Of a stretch of DNA of 64,000 nucleotides, positions 34,601 through 43,726 are shown in pieces. Every line of letters begins with the position of its first letter. Within the stretch, counting starts at the first letter, position 1. The notes beneath the pieces were generated by a model that saw nothing but the letters and a program-made list of their open reading frames with translations, did not search any database and was not told where the DNA came from. Origin of the DNA: Streptomyces phaeochromogenes (lineage in GTDB: Bacteria > Actinomycetota > Actinomycetes > Streptomycetales > Streptomycetaceae). The translations under genes were made by a program, and so were the position numbers. The DNA is taken from NCBI RefSeq assembly GCF_001418655.1, contig NZ_LIQZ01000161.1, positions 62,001-126,000 on the forward strand, written 5' to 3'.

Positions 34601-35194
34601 GACCCGGGAGGCTAGGCAAACCGCGAACGCACCGTCTTCCCCAACGGACACACCCGGCGCGACGCTCGGCCGGAAGCGCGCGTCCGGTGACGCCGTCGTG
34701 AAGTTGCCTCCACGAATGGCTACTTCCTGCATTCGTGCAAGGCAACGCGGGATCGATGGCCTGACGAGTACGGCGCGTCATGCCGGACGGCTCCTCGGAA
34801 CGGAGTGGAGCGGTGTGGCGGTAATGGCGGATACAGGAGGCGTCGGCCGCCACTGACCGAGCATCGCGGCGTGCGGTGCGATGACAGTTTCGGTCAGTCG
34901 TGCGCATTTGGGCCACGTAGCCAGCCGCATGACCGGCCCTGACGCCGACTTCGGCCCGCCGCTCGGGCTGCGTCGCCTGACCTGACCTGACCTGACCTGA
35001 CCTGAGCCGGCCGGGACGAAGTCTGCCCGGCCGGCCAACCCGCGCACCCTTGCGCGACACCGCCCGATGCGCCGCCCAGAGACATGACCGTGGGCCCATG
35101 GCTGGATTCGCCGATGCCCTCTTCCCCGCCTTTCGGTCAAGCGGTACTCCTTGCCGAGATGCAGGGCGGCCCCAGGCAGGGAAGGGACACTGCG
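34601..35194. other. Long intergenic region with CCTGA repeat
   Basis: Nearly 600 bp between divergent genes (secreted protein and methyltransferase-like protein). No protein family recognised in any frame. It contains six tandem CCTGA units at 34976-35005. Confidence 0.5.
34976..35005. repeat. Six tandem CCTGA units
   Basis: CCTGA occurs six times without interruption. Pentamer arrays can vary in copy number by slippage; no gene overlaps it. Confidence 0.9.
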
Positions 35195-36112
35195 ATGACG
35201 CGCGCGCGGCGCTATGGCCAAGAGGACCTGGGAAGTGCCGCTCCCGGCGATCCGGCCGCCTGTGGCCAGGCGGAGATGACCTCGTTCGACGAGGTGTACG
35301 ACCAGCCGGACCCCAGACACTTCTTCCGCGTCCTGGGCCACTGGGACTATCAGACGCCTCGCCATGCGCAGGGGCTGTTCCGGCGCGTGGCCGCCGCCCG
35401 CGCGCGAACCGCCCGCGCCGCCGCCCCGGTCACCGTGCTGGACATCTGCTGCTCGTACGGCATCAACGCGGCCCTTCTCAACCACAGCCTCACCCTGGAA
35501 GACCTGTATGCCCACTACACATCCCCGCAGGCCGCGGCGCTCACCACGGCGGAGCTGATCGAGTGGGACCGTGCCTACTACGCGGCTCACCGACGTGCCG
35601 ACGCTCACCCGGTCATCGGGCTCGACATCGCTGCGAACGCCATCACCTACGCTCTTGCCGTCGGCCTGCTGGACCAAGGCTTCACCGAGAACCTCGAAGA
35701 GGCTCCACCCACCCCCGCTCTCCTGCGCGCCGCGCAGCCAACCCTGCTGGTCACCGTCACGGGCGGAGCGAGTTTCCTGTCCCCGCGCACCTTTCAACCG
35801 CTCCTCGCCGCCGCTCACGAACCGGTGTGGATCGCGGCGTTGGTCCTGCGTACCGGCTCCTACCGCCACATCGCTGACGGGCTGACACCGTACGGCCTCA
35901 TCACCGAGAAAGCGGCTGCTCCGACCTATCCGCAACGCCGCTTCACCAGCGTGCAGGAGCAGCGATATGCCATCACCGCTGTGACTGCCGCCGACGAGGA
36001 TCCCCGGGGCAAGGAGACCGAGGGCTACTTCCACACCGCGCTGCACCTCTCACGACCCGCGCAAGACGCCACAGCCCTTCCGCTCACCACTCTTACGTCT
36101 GAGAGCGCCTAG
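35195..36112 (+). CDS. SAM-methyltransferase-like protein
   Basis: From ATG 35195 (GAAGGGACACTGCG upstream) the protein has 305 residues. TVLDICCSYGINAALLNHSL (about 80-99) looks like motif I of a class I methyltransferase and VIGLDIAANAITYALAVGL (about 145-163) like motif II; LLVTVTGGASFL may be motif IV. The N-terminal SFDEVYDQPDPRHFFRVLGHWDYQTP segment is distinctive. Substrate and pathway are unknown. Earlier in-frame ATGs at 35084 and 35159 are possible but poorly supported. Confidence 0.7.
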   Translation: MTRARRYGQEDLGSAAPGDPAACGQAEMTSFDEVYDQPDPRHFFRVLGHWDYQTPRHAQGLFRRVAAARARTARAAAPVTVLDICCSYGINAALLNHSLTLEDLYAHYTSPQAAALTTAELIEWDRAYYAAHRRADAHPVIGLDIAANAITYALAVGLLDQGFTENLEEAPPTPALLRAAQPTLLVTVTGGASFLSPRTFQPLLAAAHEPVWIAALVLRTGSYRHIADGLTPYGLITEKAAAPTYPQRRFTSVQEQRYAITAVTAADEDPRGKETEGYFHTALHLSRPAQDATALPLTTLTSESA

Positions 36113-36367
36113 GCACACGCGAACCGCACACGGGGGTTGCCCGCTCGTTTCAGGTCCACTCCGCCACCGCAGCTCGGCGGATACGACAGCGACGTCCCCC
36201 ACCGGCGTCCCGCGCCGACCTGCCGTGGTCGGGTCCCAACTCCCGTACCAGGCAGGCCACTTGGCTCCAGGAATCGCCACCCCGCGACCCACCATGACGT
36301 CGGAAGGACTACCAAACGCCCTGAGAGCATCCTCGACCGTGACAGCCGTAGAGGTTGAAGGACAATC

Positions 36368-37000
36368 TCAGACCGACACCCGGGCCGGGCTCGCGGCGTG
36401 CTGGGCGTCACGCGCCATGCGCCACAGCGCCGCCGAGAGCCAGATCAGGATGGCGCCGACCAGGATGTGCAGCCCGCTCGTGAGCAGGCTGTCGGACAGG
36501 CCGGTGAGGAACGCGAACAGCGGCAGGACGACGGCGTAGCCCCAGGCCGGAATCGCCGGGAACACCCGGGCGCGGATCATCGCCGTGCCGAACAGCGCAC
36601 AGCCCACGGCGAACACGGCCGCACAGCCGATGAGCGCGGGGATCGTCGGGCCGGTCAATACCTCGTCGATGACGTCGTCGTCGAAGTAGAACAACACCAG
36701 GTTCGAGGCGAACGCGGCGGCGCCGAACAGGCCGAGCCCGATGAGGTTCACGATGTGCGCCACCTCTGCGAAGCGGCCGGTGGCCGGGCGCTGTCGCAGT
36801 TGCAGTGCGGTGAGCAGCGGGAGGGCGAACGCGGGGGAGAGGCCGAGTGGGACGCTGGTCGCGGTGGTCTCCCCGGTGAACGCCTCGACCAGCGCGGGCA
36901 GGGCGATCAGCAGACCGGCCAGCACCCCGCACAGGGCGCCGACGCGAAACGTCGATGAGGTGACGGGTGAGGCGATGGGTGAGGTGAGGGGCGATGACAT
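36368..37000 (-). CDS. Integral membrane protein, six predicted helices
   Basis: The 210-residue protein has a Ser/Thr-rich start and about six hydrophobic helices (VGALCGVLAGLLIALPALVE; FALPLLTALQL; IVNLIGLGLFGAAAFASNLVLFYF; IPALIGCAAVFAVGCALFGTAMI; WGYAVVLPLFAFLTGLS; LHILVGAILIWLSAALWRMA). No catalytic motif. ATG 37000 is preceded by a purine-poor stretch, so translation may be weak. Family not recognised. It is divergent from the histidine kinase at 37252. Confidence 0.7.
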   Translation of the reverse strand: MSSPLTSPIASPVTSSTFRVGALCGVLAGLLIALPALVEAFTGETTATSVPLGLSPAFALPLLTALQLRQRPATGRFAEVAHIVNLIGLGLFGAAAFASNLVLFYFDDDVIDEVLTGPTIPALIGCAAVFAVGCALFGTAMIRARVFPAIPAWGYAVVLPLFAFLTGLSDSLLTSGLHILVGAILIWLSAALWRMARDAQHAASPARVSV

Positions 37001-37251
37001 GAGGCCAACTCCGGTTGCTCCGACGGTTCTGACAGTGGGACAGGCCGCAACCGTAGGGAGCCGCCGACCAGCGGCAGGAGGTGCAGAACGGGGACATCGA
37101 CCGCCGGAAGTCACCATCTCCCGCGGGCCGTCCAGCCGTTCGGCACGTGTCGTTCGGCCCTAACCACCTGGAGTTTCCGCGGCGACGCCGCTGAGCCACC
37201 GGGTCCGGCCTAGCCTGACGACAGTGGGTGATGGTGGGTGAGGGGGTGTTC

Positions 37252-38394
37252 ATGGCGGCGTACGGGCCTGTGCGGTGGGTGCCGCCGCTGCTGTACGGCG
37301 CCGTGCTCGTGGGCGGTCTGTACTACGCGGCGGCCGGACTGGGCGACGGTCCGGGCCCGTCGGTGTGGCGGACGGTCGGCTTCGTCGCCGTGATCGGGGC
37401 GCTGTTCGCCCTGGAAGCGGCGGGACACCGCCGTCCCACGGCCCGGGTGCCGCTACTGCTGGCGCGCTGCGCCCTGATCGGCGCGGCGGTGGTCCTTGAC
37501 GCCTCGGACCTGGCCCAAGTGCTGTTCGTGCTGCTGCCGTTCACCGCCTACTTCGCCTTCGGCCGTACGACCGCACTCGCGCTGGGCGCGCTCTGCCTGG
37601 CCGGGCTGCTCACCTTGTACGTACTGACTGCTCCCAGCTGGTACCGCGACCTGGAGCACGTCTCCGACCTGCTGATGCTCACCGTCGGCCTGGTGCTGGC
37701 GCTCTCGATGGCCGCCGTGGCCGTCGGCGAACAGCGCGCCCGGCGTGAACTGGAGGAGTACGCCGAGCGGGTCGCCGAGCTGTCGGCCGCCACCGAACGC
37801 AATCGGCTGGCCCGGGACATCCACGACAGCCTCGGTCACCATCTCACCGCGATGTCGGTCCAGTTGGAGATGGCCTCCGACTTCAGGGCCCTGGACCCCG
37901 ACGCGGCCCAGCGGGCGCTGAACGAGGCGAGGCGCTCGGTGAAGCTCGCGCTCGGCGACGTACGGCAGTCGGTCCGCGCTCTGCGTGGCGAGGCGGCGCA
38001 CCCCACGCTCTCGGCCGCGCTCGCCGGCCTGGCCCACGGCGGCGAGGCCCGGCCGGTGGTCACCGTGGAGGTGACGGGCGACGAGGACGGCCTCGGCGCG
38101 GCCGAACTGACCGCCCTGTACCGGGCCGCCCAGGAGGCGGTGACCAACGCGCGCCGTCATGCGCGGGCCACGCGGGTGACGGTGGCGGTCCTGCTGGCCG
38201 AGGACACCGCGCGGCTGGTGGTGTCCGACGACGGCCGTGGCTTCGTACCGGAGGCGGCCGTCGGCGGGTTCGGGCTCCTCGGGATGAGGGAACGGGTGCA
38301 CCTGGTGGCGGGGAGCGTGGACATCGACAGCGGCCCGGATGCCGGGACCCGGCTTACGGTGACCGTGCCGCGCGGGAAGACCACGTGGGGATGA
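37252..38394 (+). CDS. NarL-type sensor histidine kinase
   Basis: The 380-residue kinase has about five N-terminal transmembrane helices (10-155), a short coiled segment, and the HisKA_3 dimerisation domain with ERNRLARDIHDSLGHHLTAMSVQLEMA (His191). The ATPase domain follows (QEAVTNARRHARATRV, VSDDGRGFVPEAAVGGFGLLGMRERV). GAGGGGG lies 6 nt before ATG 37252; an upstream ATG at 37228 adds eight residues. The response regulator follows 22 bp later. The stimulus is unknown; multi-helix sensors of this kind commonly monitor the envelope. Confidence 0.92.
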   Translation: MAAYGPVRWVPPLLYGAVLVGGLYYAAAGLGDGPGPSVWRTVGFVAVIGALFALEAAGHRRPTARVPLLLARCALIGAAVVLDASDLAQVLFVLLPFTAYFAFGRTTALALGALCLAGLLTLYVLTAPSWYRDLEHVSDLLMLTVGLVLALSMAAVAVGEQRARRELEEYAERVAELSAATERNRLARDIHDSLGHHLTAMSVQLEMASDFRALDPDAAQRALNEARRSVKLALGDVRQSVRALRGEAAHPTLSAALAGLAHGGEARPVVTVEVTGDEDGLGAAELTALYRAAQEAVTNARRHARATRVTVAVLLAEDTARLVVSDDGRGFVPEAAVGGFGLLGMRERVHLVAGSVDIDSGPDAGTRLTVTVPRGKTTWG

Positions 38395-38416
38395 GCATGG
38401 ACGAACGCGGGCGGAG

Positions 38417-39097
38417 ATGACCATGGACGACCAGGAGCCGGCGCCGCCGGTCCGGGTGCTGGTGGTCGACGACCAGCGGCTCATCCGCGACGGCATCGCC
38501 TCGCTGCTCGCCATCCGGCCGGGCATCGCCGTCGTCGGTACCGCCGTGGACGGGCGGGACGCCGTGGCGAAGACCCTCGAACTGGGCCCGGACGTGGTGC
38601 TCATGGACGTCCGGATGCCGGAGATGGACGGGATCGAAGCGGTCGCCGTCCTGCGCGGCCGGGCCCCGGAGTGCAGGGTGGTCATGCTGACGACGTTCGA
38701 GGACGAGGAGTACGTCGTGCAGGCGCTGCGGGCCGGCGCCCACGGCTACCTGCTGAAGGACCTGCCGGCCGAGGAACTCGCCCACGCGGTCCGCCTGGCG
38801 CACGCGGGCGTCACCCAGCTCGACTCGTCCGTCGCCCGCCACCTCACGGCCTCCCTGCCGAACCCCACGCCCGCCCCAACTGCCAAACCTCCCGCGACTG
38901 TTGCCGCCGTCCTGAGCCCGCGCGAGACGGACATCCTGCGGCTCGTGGCACAGGGCCACACCAACCGGGAGATCGCCGCGCGGCTGTACCTCAGCGAGGG
39001 CACGGTCAAGAACCACGTGTCCCGGATCCTCACCCGGCTCGCCCTGCGCGACCGCACCCAGGCGGCCCTGCGCGCCCGGGACCTCGGCCTGCTGTGA
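38417..39097 (+). CDS. NarL/LuxR-family response regulator
   Basis: The 226-residue regulator has a receiver domain with phospho-acceptor Asp64 in VVLMDVRMPEMDG, Lys in YLLKDLPAEEL, and a LuxR-type helix-turn-helix (about 160-222: LSPRETDILRLVAQGHTNREIAARLYLSEGTVKNHVSRILTRL). A Pro/Ala-rich linker joins the two. ATG 38423 is an alternative start with GGAGATGACC in front. Cognate partner of the kinase just upstream; unrelated to the DevR-like regulator at 43727 beyond family level. Confidence 0.93.
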   Translation: MTMDDQEPAPPVRVLVVDDQRLIRDGIASLLAIRPGIAVVGTAVDGRDAVAKTLELGPDVVLMDVRMPEMDGIEAVAVLRGRAPECRVVMLTTFEDEEYVVQALRAGAHGYLLKDLPAEELAHAVRLAHAGVTQLDSSVARHLTASLPNPTPAPTAKPPATVAAVLSPRETDILRLVAQGHTNREIAARLYLSEGTVKNHVSRILTRLALRDRTQAALRARDLGLL

Positions 39098-39198
39098 GAC
39101 CCGACCTCGCCGTCGTTGAGCACCGCGCACGCCGGTGTTTCAAGTGGCCGCCGCCCGCCGCACTGTTGCGGTTCACCACCAGCGGGCACGAATCAGAC

Positions 39199-40692
39199 AT
39201 GTATTGCTGCCTCTCCGCTCCCCACGGTGGCCTGCGATCCGCCGCACTCCTCGCCCCCGCCCTCTTCCGAGCCCTCCACGCCGCCGCCCGCCGCGGCACG
39301 ACACAGATACGCCACCCCCGCGACCCGGACGCCGTGTCCGCCGTCAACCTGGAACTGGTCACGCTCACCGAGGACCTGGCCGTCATCACCTGGTACACCG
39401 GCGTGACCGGCAGCGACGACGGATTCGGCCACCTGCTCCCCGCGGTCACCGAGGGCGAAGTCGTCTACGGCACCCACCCCGCCCGGCTGAACCGCACCGC
39501 CTCCGAAGGCCGCCGCACCGCCCACCACTACGTGGAACTGACCGACCTGGAACCCGGCCAGACGTACTACTACCAGGCCCGCTCCCGGGGTTCGGCGGCC
39601 ACACCCACACCACTGCACCTCGTGAAGGGCAACGCCGTCGGAACCTCGCTGCACGGGCTCGGCTCGCGCGGCGGCCCGTACTCCTTCACCACGCCCCAGC
39701 CTCCGCCCGGCCGCCACCTGCGGACGATCGCCCTCTGCAACGACCTGCATCTGGGAGAGACCACAGCCGGTCTGGTGGCCGGAGTCCCGTTGATGCGGGG
39801 CGTCTCGCAGCGGCTCGGCCTCGCCCCGTATCCGGAAATCATGGGCCGGGCCCTGGTCGACGAGGCCCGTCGGCGCGGAGCCGACCATCTGCTGGCCGCG
39901 GGCGACATCTCGGCCGGCGGCGCGCCGCGCGATCTGGCCGGGGCCAGGCAGATCCTCGACGGCTTCGGCACGCACGGGCAGGACTACTTCGTCGTCCGCG
40001 GGAACCACGACCGGCCCAGACCGAAGAGTGGCCACGACCCGTTCGGCGACAGCTTTCTGGACGAATTCCCCGGTGGCGACGGGCCCGCGTACTTCGCACG
40101 CGATCTCGGCGGGCTGCGGATCGTCGGACTGGACACCTACGAGAAAAGGGGCAACGGCAGCGACTCCGGCGGACTCTCGCCCGACCAACTGGCTTGGTTC
40201 CGGGCCAGGTTGAGGGAGAACAGGGACCAGCCGACCATGGTCTTCGGACACCACCCACTGACCGTACGCAATTCACTGTTCCCCGTGATGAGCGGGCAGC
40301 GCCTCAACCGCCGCCAGGCCCGCGCGATCCTCGACGCCTACTCCGTTGCCCCCGGTGTCTTCCTCCACCACGCCGGTCACACCCACCGCAACAAGCGCAC
40401 CGTCCTCCCACAGGCGCGGCACGTCACGCTGCAGGAGGTCAGCGCCGTGAAGGAGTACCCGGGCGGCTTCTGCCTGCTTCGGATCCACACGGGCGGCTAC
40501 GCCCTCAACTACTACAAGACGAGCAGCGGACCGGCCCGGGAATGGAGCGAGCGGAGCCGACGCGTGGCGGCGGGCCTGTGGCCCCAGCACGCCCTGGGCC
40601 GCTCGGTGTGCGACCGCAACAGCGTCGCCACCCGCGATCTCTCGGGTATCACCCCGTCGGCCTCGCCGACTGTGGTCCGTGGTGCTGCCTAG
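39199..40692 (+). CDS. Metallophosphoesterase with N-terminal fibronectin-like domain
   Basis: The 497-residue protein has a beta-sandwich of purple-acid-phosphatase type at about 40-165 (LAVITWYTG, HHYVELTDLEPGQTYYYQA), then a calcineurin-like phosphoesterase domain. Its metal ligands are visible: DLHLGE, GDIS, VVRGNHDRP, FGHHPLTV and HHAGHTHRN. The order D-x-H / GD / GNHD / H / GH-x-H is complete. No clear signal peptide; the N-terminus MYCCLSAPHGGLRSAALLAPALFRAL is moderately hydrophobic. Probably hydrolyses phosphoesters; substrate unknown. Its stop codon is in the first unit of a 23-bp tandem repeat. Confidence 0.88.
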   Translation: MYCCLSAPHGGLRSAALLAPALFRALHAAARRGTTQIRHPRDPDAVSAVNLELVTLTEDLAVITWYTGVTGSDDGFGHLLPAVTEGEVVYGTHPARLNRTASEGRRTAHHYVELTDLEPGQTYYYQARSRGSAATPTPLHLVKGNAVGTSLHGLGSRGGPYSFTTPQPPPGRHLRTIALCNDLHLGETTAGLVAGVPLMRGVSQRLGLAPYPEIMGRALVDEARRRGADHLLAAGDISAGGAPRDLAGARQILDGFGTHGQDYFVVRGNHDRPRPKSGHDPFGDSFLDEFPGGDGPAYFARDLGGLRIVGLDTYEKRGNGSDSGGLSPDQLAWFRARLRENRDQPTMVFGHHPLTVRNSLFPVMSGQRLNRRQARAILDAYSVAPGVFLHHAGHTHRNKRTVLPQARHVTLQEVSAVKEYPGGFCLLRIHTGGYALNYYKTSSGPAREWSERSRRVAAGLWPQHALGRSVCDRNSVATRDLSGITPSASPTVVRGAA

Positions 40693-40749
40693 ACGACGGC
40701 CCTGGTGCTGCTCAGGTGACGGCCCTGGTGCTGCCTGGTCGACGGGCCG
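40681..40749. repeat. Three tandem 23-bp units
   Basis: Units 40681-40703, 40704-40726 and 40727-40749 each begin GGTGCTGC and end near GACGGCCCT or GACGGGCCG, with changes only in the middle. The first unit contains the last codons and TAG of the phosphoesterase gene. They end 130 bp before the GAF kinase gene. Confidence 0.88.
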
Positions 40750-40878
40750 GAGCATGGTGGTTCGGTGCTGCGCCACATCCGACGGAGGTAGGAGCCTCTG
40801 CCTGGTCCTTCAGCCAGTACGGTGAGCATGAGGCCTACCGGATGAACGGCACCCTGGCTGCGTATGTCGGAGGAAGCG

Positions 40879-42612
40879 ATGAGCGGGGAAGGGCAAGGGG
40901 GTTCCGGTCAGCAGCTGCCCAAGCTGCGGCTGGACGAGCTGCTCGACGAGCTCCAGGCGCGCATCGACGCGGCCCGGGGGACGCAGGACCGGGTGCACAG
41001 TCTGCTGGAAGCGGTGCTGTCGGTCGGGCGGGAGCTCGATCTGCCGCACGTGCTGCGGCGCATCGTCGAGGCCGCCGTGGTGCTGGTGGACGCCGAGTAC
41101 GGGGCGCTGGGTGTGATCGGGGACGACAGCCGGCTGTCGGAGTTCCTGACGGTGGGCATCGGCGAGGAACTGCGCGCGGAGATCGGTGAACTGCCCAGCG
41201 GCCACGGCATCCTCGGCGAGCTGATCCGGCACCCGGAACCGCTGCGGCTGCCGGAGCTTTCTGAGCACCCGGCCTCGCACGGGTTCCCCGACCACCATCC
41301 GCCGATGCATTCGTTCCTGGGTGTGCCCATCCGCGTGCGCGAGAAGGTGTTCGGGAACATCTACCTCACCGAGAAACGGGGCGCGGCGGAGTTCGACGCC
41401 GAGGACGAGTCGGTGCTCTCCACTCTCGCCGTGGCGGCCGGAGTGGCCATCGAGAACGCCCGGTTGTACGAGGAGACGCGGCTGAGCGAGCGCTGGATGC
41501 GGGCCAGTTGGGAGGTCACGAGCGCGCTGCTGTCGGGAACGTCCGGTGCCGAGGTGCTGGAGCTGATCGTCGAACAGGCCAGGGAGATCGCCTCGGCGGA
41601 CGTGGGGATGATCGCAGAGTACATGATCGGGGCGCAGCAACTGCGGCCGGTGCTCGCGGTCGGGGCGGACGCGGAGCGGCGCAACGGGCTGGTCCTCTCC
41701 GCGCAGGACGGATTTGTCGCGGCCGCGCTCACCACGGCGGAGCCGGTGGTCAGCGTCGACATAGAGCTCGACGACCGTACCGGTGAGTTGGAGTCGCACT
41801 GGGCCGGGCTCGGCCCGGTGGTCGCGGTGCCGCTCGGCGCCGGCGGGAAGGCCCGCGGAGTGCTCCTGCTGGGGCGTCTGGCGGGCCGAACGCCGTTTTC
41901 CGACGCCGACAGTGGGCCCCTGCTCGGCTTCGCGGGTCAGGCGGCGCTGGCGCTGGAGCTCGCCGAGCGCCGCCGGGACGCGGAGCAGCTTGTGCTGCTG
42001 CAGGACCGGGACCGGATCGCGCGCGACCTGCACGACCTGGCGATCCAGCGCCTCTTCGCGGCAGGCATGACCCTGCAGAGCGCACAGCGCTTCGTGGACC
42101 ATCCCGAGGCCGTGGAGCGGCTTTCGCGGACCGTCGACGATCTCGACGACACCATCAAGATCATCCGGTCGACGATCTTCGGGCTGCGCGCCCATGGCGG
42201 TGGGACGAAGGAGGACAGCGGCCTGCGCGGCCGGGCGTCCGAGGCAGTGCAGGCCTGCGCCACCTCCCTCGGCTTCGCTCCCGCGCTGCGGATCGAGGGC
42301 CTCGTCGACACGGACGTCCCCGGCGATGTCGCCGACCATGCGCTCGCGGTCCTCGGCGAGGCGCTCAGCAACGCGGTCCGGCACGCGGGGGCGCACTCCG
42401 TGGACGTCCATCTGCAGTGCGCCAGGGGCGAGTTGGCGCTGACGGTGACGGACGACGGGTGCGGAGTGCCCGACGGTGTGGCGCGCAGCGGACTGAAGAA
42501 CCTGGAGGACCGGGCCCGCGCGCTCGGCGGAACGCTCACACTCGGCGAACGGCCGCAGGGCGGTGGTACGCGCCTGGTGTGGCGCGTACCGACAGGCTCA
42601 GCGCGGGACTGA
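40879..42612 (+). CDS. osdK: DevS/OsdK-like GAF-GAF sensor histidine kinase
   Basis: The 577-residue soluble kinase has GAF-A (about 50-190), GAF-B (about 215-360), HisKA_3 with DRDRIARDLHDLAIQRLFA (His385), and an ATPase domain (GEALSNAVRHAG, VTDDGCGVP). The GAF-A end FPDHHPPMHSFLGVP, then VFGNIYLTEKRG, is the DevS/DosT signature; in DevS this domain binds heme and senses oxygen, NO or CO. His140 here is the candidate heme ligand (compare His149 of DevS). GGAGGAAGCG directly before ATG 40879 favours this start over one 15 bp earlier. It is convergent with the nitroreductase (15-bp overlap) and close to the DevR-like regulator. The name follows S. coelicolor OsdK by domain content and setting. 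Confidence 0.88.
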   Translation: MSGEGQGGSGQQLPKLRLDELLDELQARIDAARGTQDRVHSLLEAVLSVGRELDLPHVLRRIVEAAVVLVDAEYGALGVIGDDSRLSEFLTVGIGEELRAEIGELPSGHGILGELIRHPEPLRLPELSEHPASHGFPDHHPPMHSFLGVPIRVREKVFGNIYLTEKRGAAEFDAEDESVLSTLAVAAGVAIENARLYEETRLSERWMRASWEVTSALLSGTSGAEVLELIVEQAREIASADVGMIAEYMIGAQQLRPVLAVGADAERRNGLVLSAQDGFVAAALTTAEPVVSVDIELDDRTGELESHWAGLGPVVAVPLGAGGKARGVLLLGRLAGRTPFSDADSGPLLGFAGQAALALELAERRRDAEQLVLLQDRDRIARDLHDLAIQRLFAAGMTLQSAQRFVDHPEAVERLSRTVDDLDDTIKIIRSTIFGLRAHGGGTKEDSGLRGRASEAVQACATSLGFAPALRIEGLVDTDVPGDVADHALAVLGEALSNAVRHAGAHSVDVHLQCARGELALTVTDDGCGVPDGVARSGLKNLEDRARALGGTLTLGERPQGGGTRLVWRVPTGSARD

Positions 42613-43593
42613 CCGTGCCCCTTCGGTCAGCGTCCGGGACACTGCTCGACGAGGCGAGGAAGGCCCCTGAGGGCCGTACCCCAGGCGGATCACCATCTGT
42701 GCGTGACCGCGCCGGTCGCTCGGCCATGGCATCAGCTGTTCGCGCAGATCGGGCCACTCCAGGGCTTGGTGCAGCAGCGACGCCCGCAGGCCACGAGCGG
42801 TGGCCGTCAGTAGTACGCGTTCCAGCGCCTGACCGGCGCGCAGCCAGTCGGTCCGGCGGTCGTGCGCGGTGGACAGCACGGCGATCGACGGCCGCTTCTC
42901 GAAGGGGCGGGAGGCAGGCACGGCCGGGTGTCGGTGTGCGCCGAAGTCCCGCATCGGGACCTGTTCCCGGGAATCCTTCGGGCCCAGCGCCTCCGGCGGT
43001 ACTCCCAGGTCCGTGTGGTTCGGATCGCGCACCCATAGGCGACTCTCCGCGGCCCGGTCGGCGTCGGACGTGTTGCGGCGCTCCGCTTCCGCGGTCAGCC
43101 GCAGCAGGCGGTCGGTCTCGCGCGGCGCGGGACGGCTCAGCTGTACGCCTTCACTGTGAGCGGCCTCGGCGAGTTCGGTGTGGACGGCAGTGGGCAACGG
43201 CCGCTCCGAGAAGGGGAAGCGGCTGCTGTGCCGGCGCCACACCGCGTCGTACAGGTGCGGCGAAGAGGCGGTTCTGGCGGTGCCGCCGAAGCGTACGGTG
43301 GCGAGCAGGTCCGGCTCGTCGGGCCGGGGCAGCAGGCGGGACACCGGTTCCCAGCCGAAGTGCGCCACCGCCACCCGCAGGTTGAGGAGCGCGCACCCGA
43401 CGGAGAGGTGCAGGGCACGCCCGGTCGGGTCGATGTGGCGCAGGCCATGGTCCGGGGCGGCGCGGATCTCCAGGGTGACGGTGTCCGGGTCGAGGCGGAA
43501 GCGCCAGGGCTGGGTGTTGTGGATCGAGGGGGCGGCCACGGCCGCGGATATGAGTTTCTCCAGGGTCGGGGCGTCGAGTGTCATGGACCTCAT
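42598..43593 (-). CDS. Acg-like nitroreductase-family protein
   Basis: The 331-residue protein has the two-lobed Acg pattern: LEKLISAAVAAPSIHNTQPWRFRLDPDTVTLEI at the start, HIDPTGRALHLSVGCALLNLRVA, and a second nitroreductase half with LRAGQALERVLLTATARGLRASLLHQALEWP. DosR-regulon members Rv2032 (Acg) and Rv3131 have this form and are thought to bind flavin but to lack ordinary nitroreductase activity. GGGGAGGAGTTCGCG precedes the ATG. Its promoter carries two strong regulon boxes. Its 3' end overlaps the convergent kinase gene by 15 bp. Confidence 0.9.
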   Translation of the reverse strand: MRSMTLDAPTLEKLISAAVAAPSIHNTQPWRFRLDPDTVTLEIRAAPDHGLRHIDPTGRALHLSVGCALLNLRVAVAHFGWEPVSRLLPRPDEPDLLATVRFGGTARTASSPHLYDAVWRRHSSRFPFSERPLPTAVHTELAEAAHSEGVQLSRPAPRETDRLLRLTAEAERRNTSDADRAAESRLWVRDPNHTDLGVPPEALGPKDSREQVPMRDFGAHRHPAVPASRPFEKRPSIAVLSTAHDRRTDWLRAGQALERVLLTATARGLRASLLHQALEWPDLREQLMPWPSDRRGHAQMVIRLGYGPQGPSSPRRAVSRTLTEGARSVPR

Positions 43594-43682
43594 CGCGAAC
43601 TCCTCCCCGCCCCGGGCCGAGTGGCGGGCCGGGCTCATCGGTGACCGCTCCCAGCGTGCGGTCACCGGGTGTAGCGGCAGCA

Positions 43683-43719
43683 GGGGCCGTACGGCCCTGT
43701 GCTGTGCCGGACGGCCCGG
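43683..43719. promoter_or_regulatory. Tandem candidate OsdR/DevR-type boxes before nitroreductase
   Basis: GGGGCCGTACGGCCCT (43683-43698) is the best palindrome of the set, and GTGCCGGACGGCCCGG (43704-43719) follows exactly 21 bp on. They sit between the stop of the DevR-like gene and the nitroreductase start, 90-125 bp upstream of the latter. Confidence 0.7.
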
Positions 43720-43726
43720 ATGCGCT

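Noticed and set aside
40681..40749. Tandem 23-bp repeats as a CRISPR array
   Set aside because: Units are contiguous with no spacers of constant length, and no cas genes are nearby.
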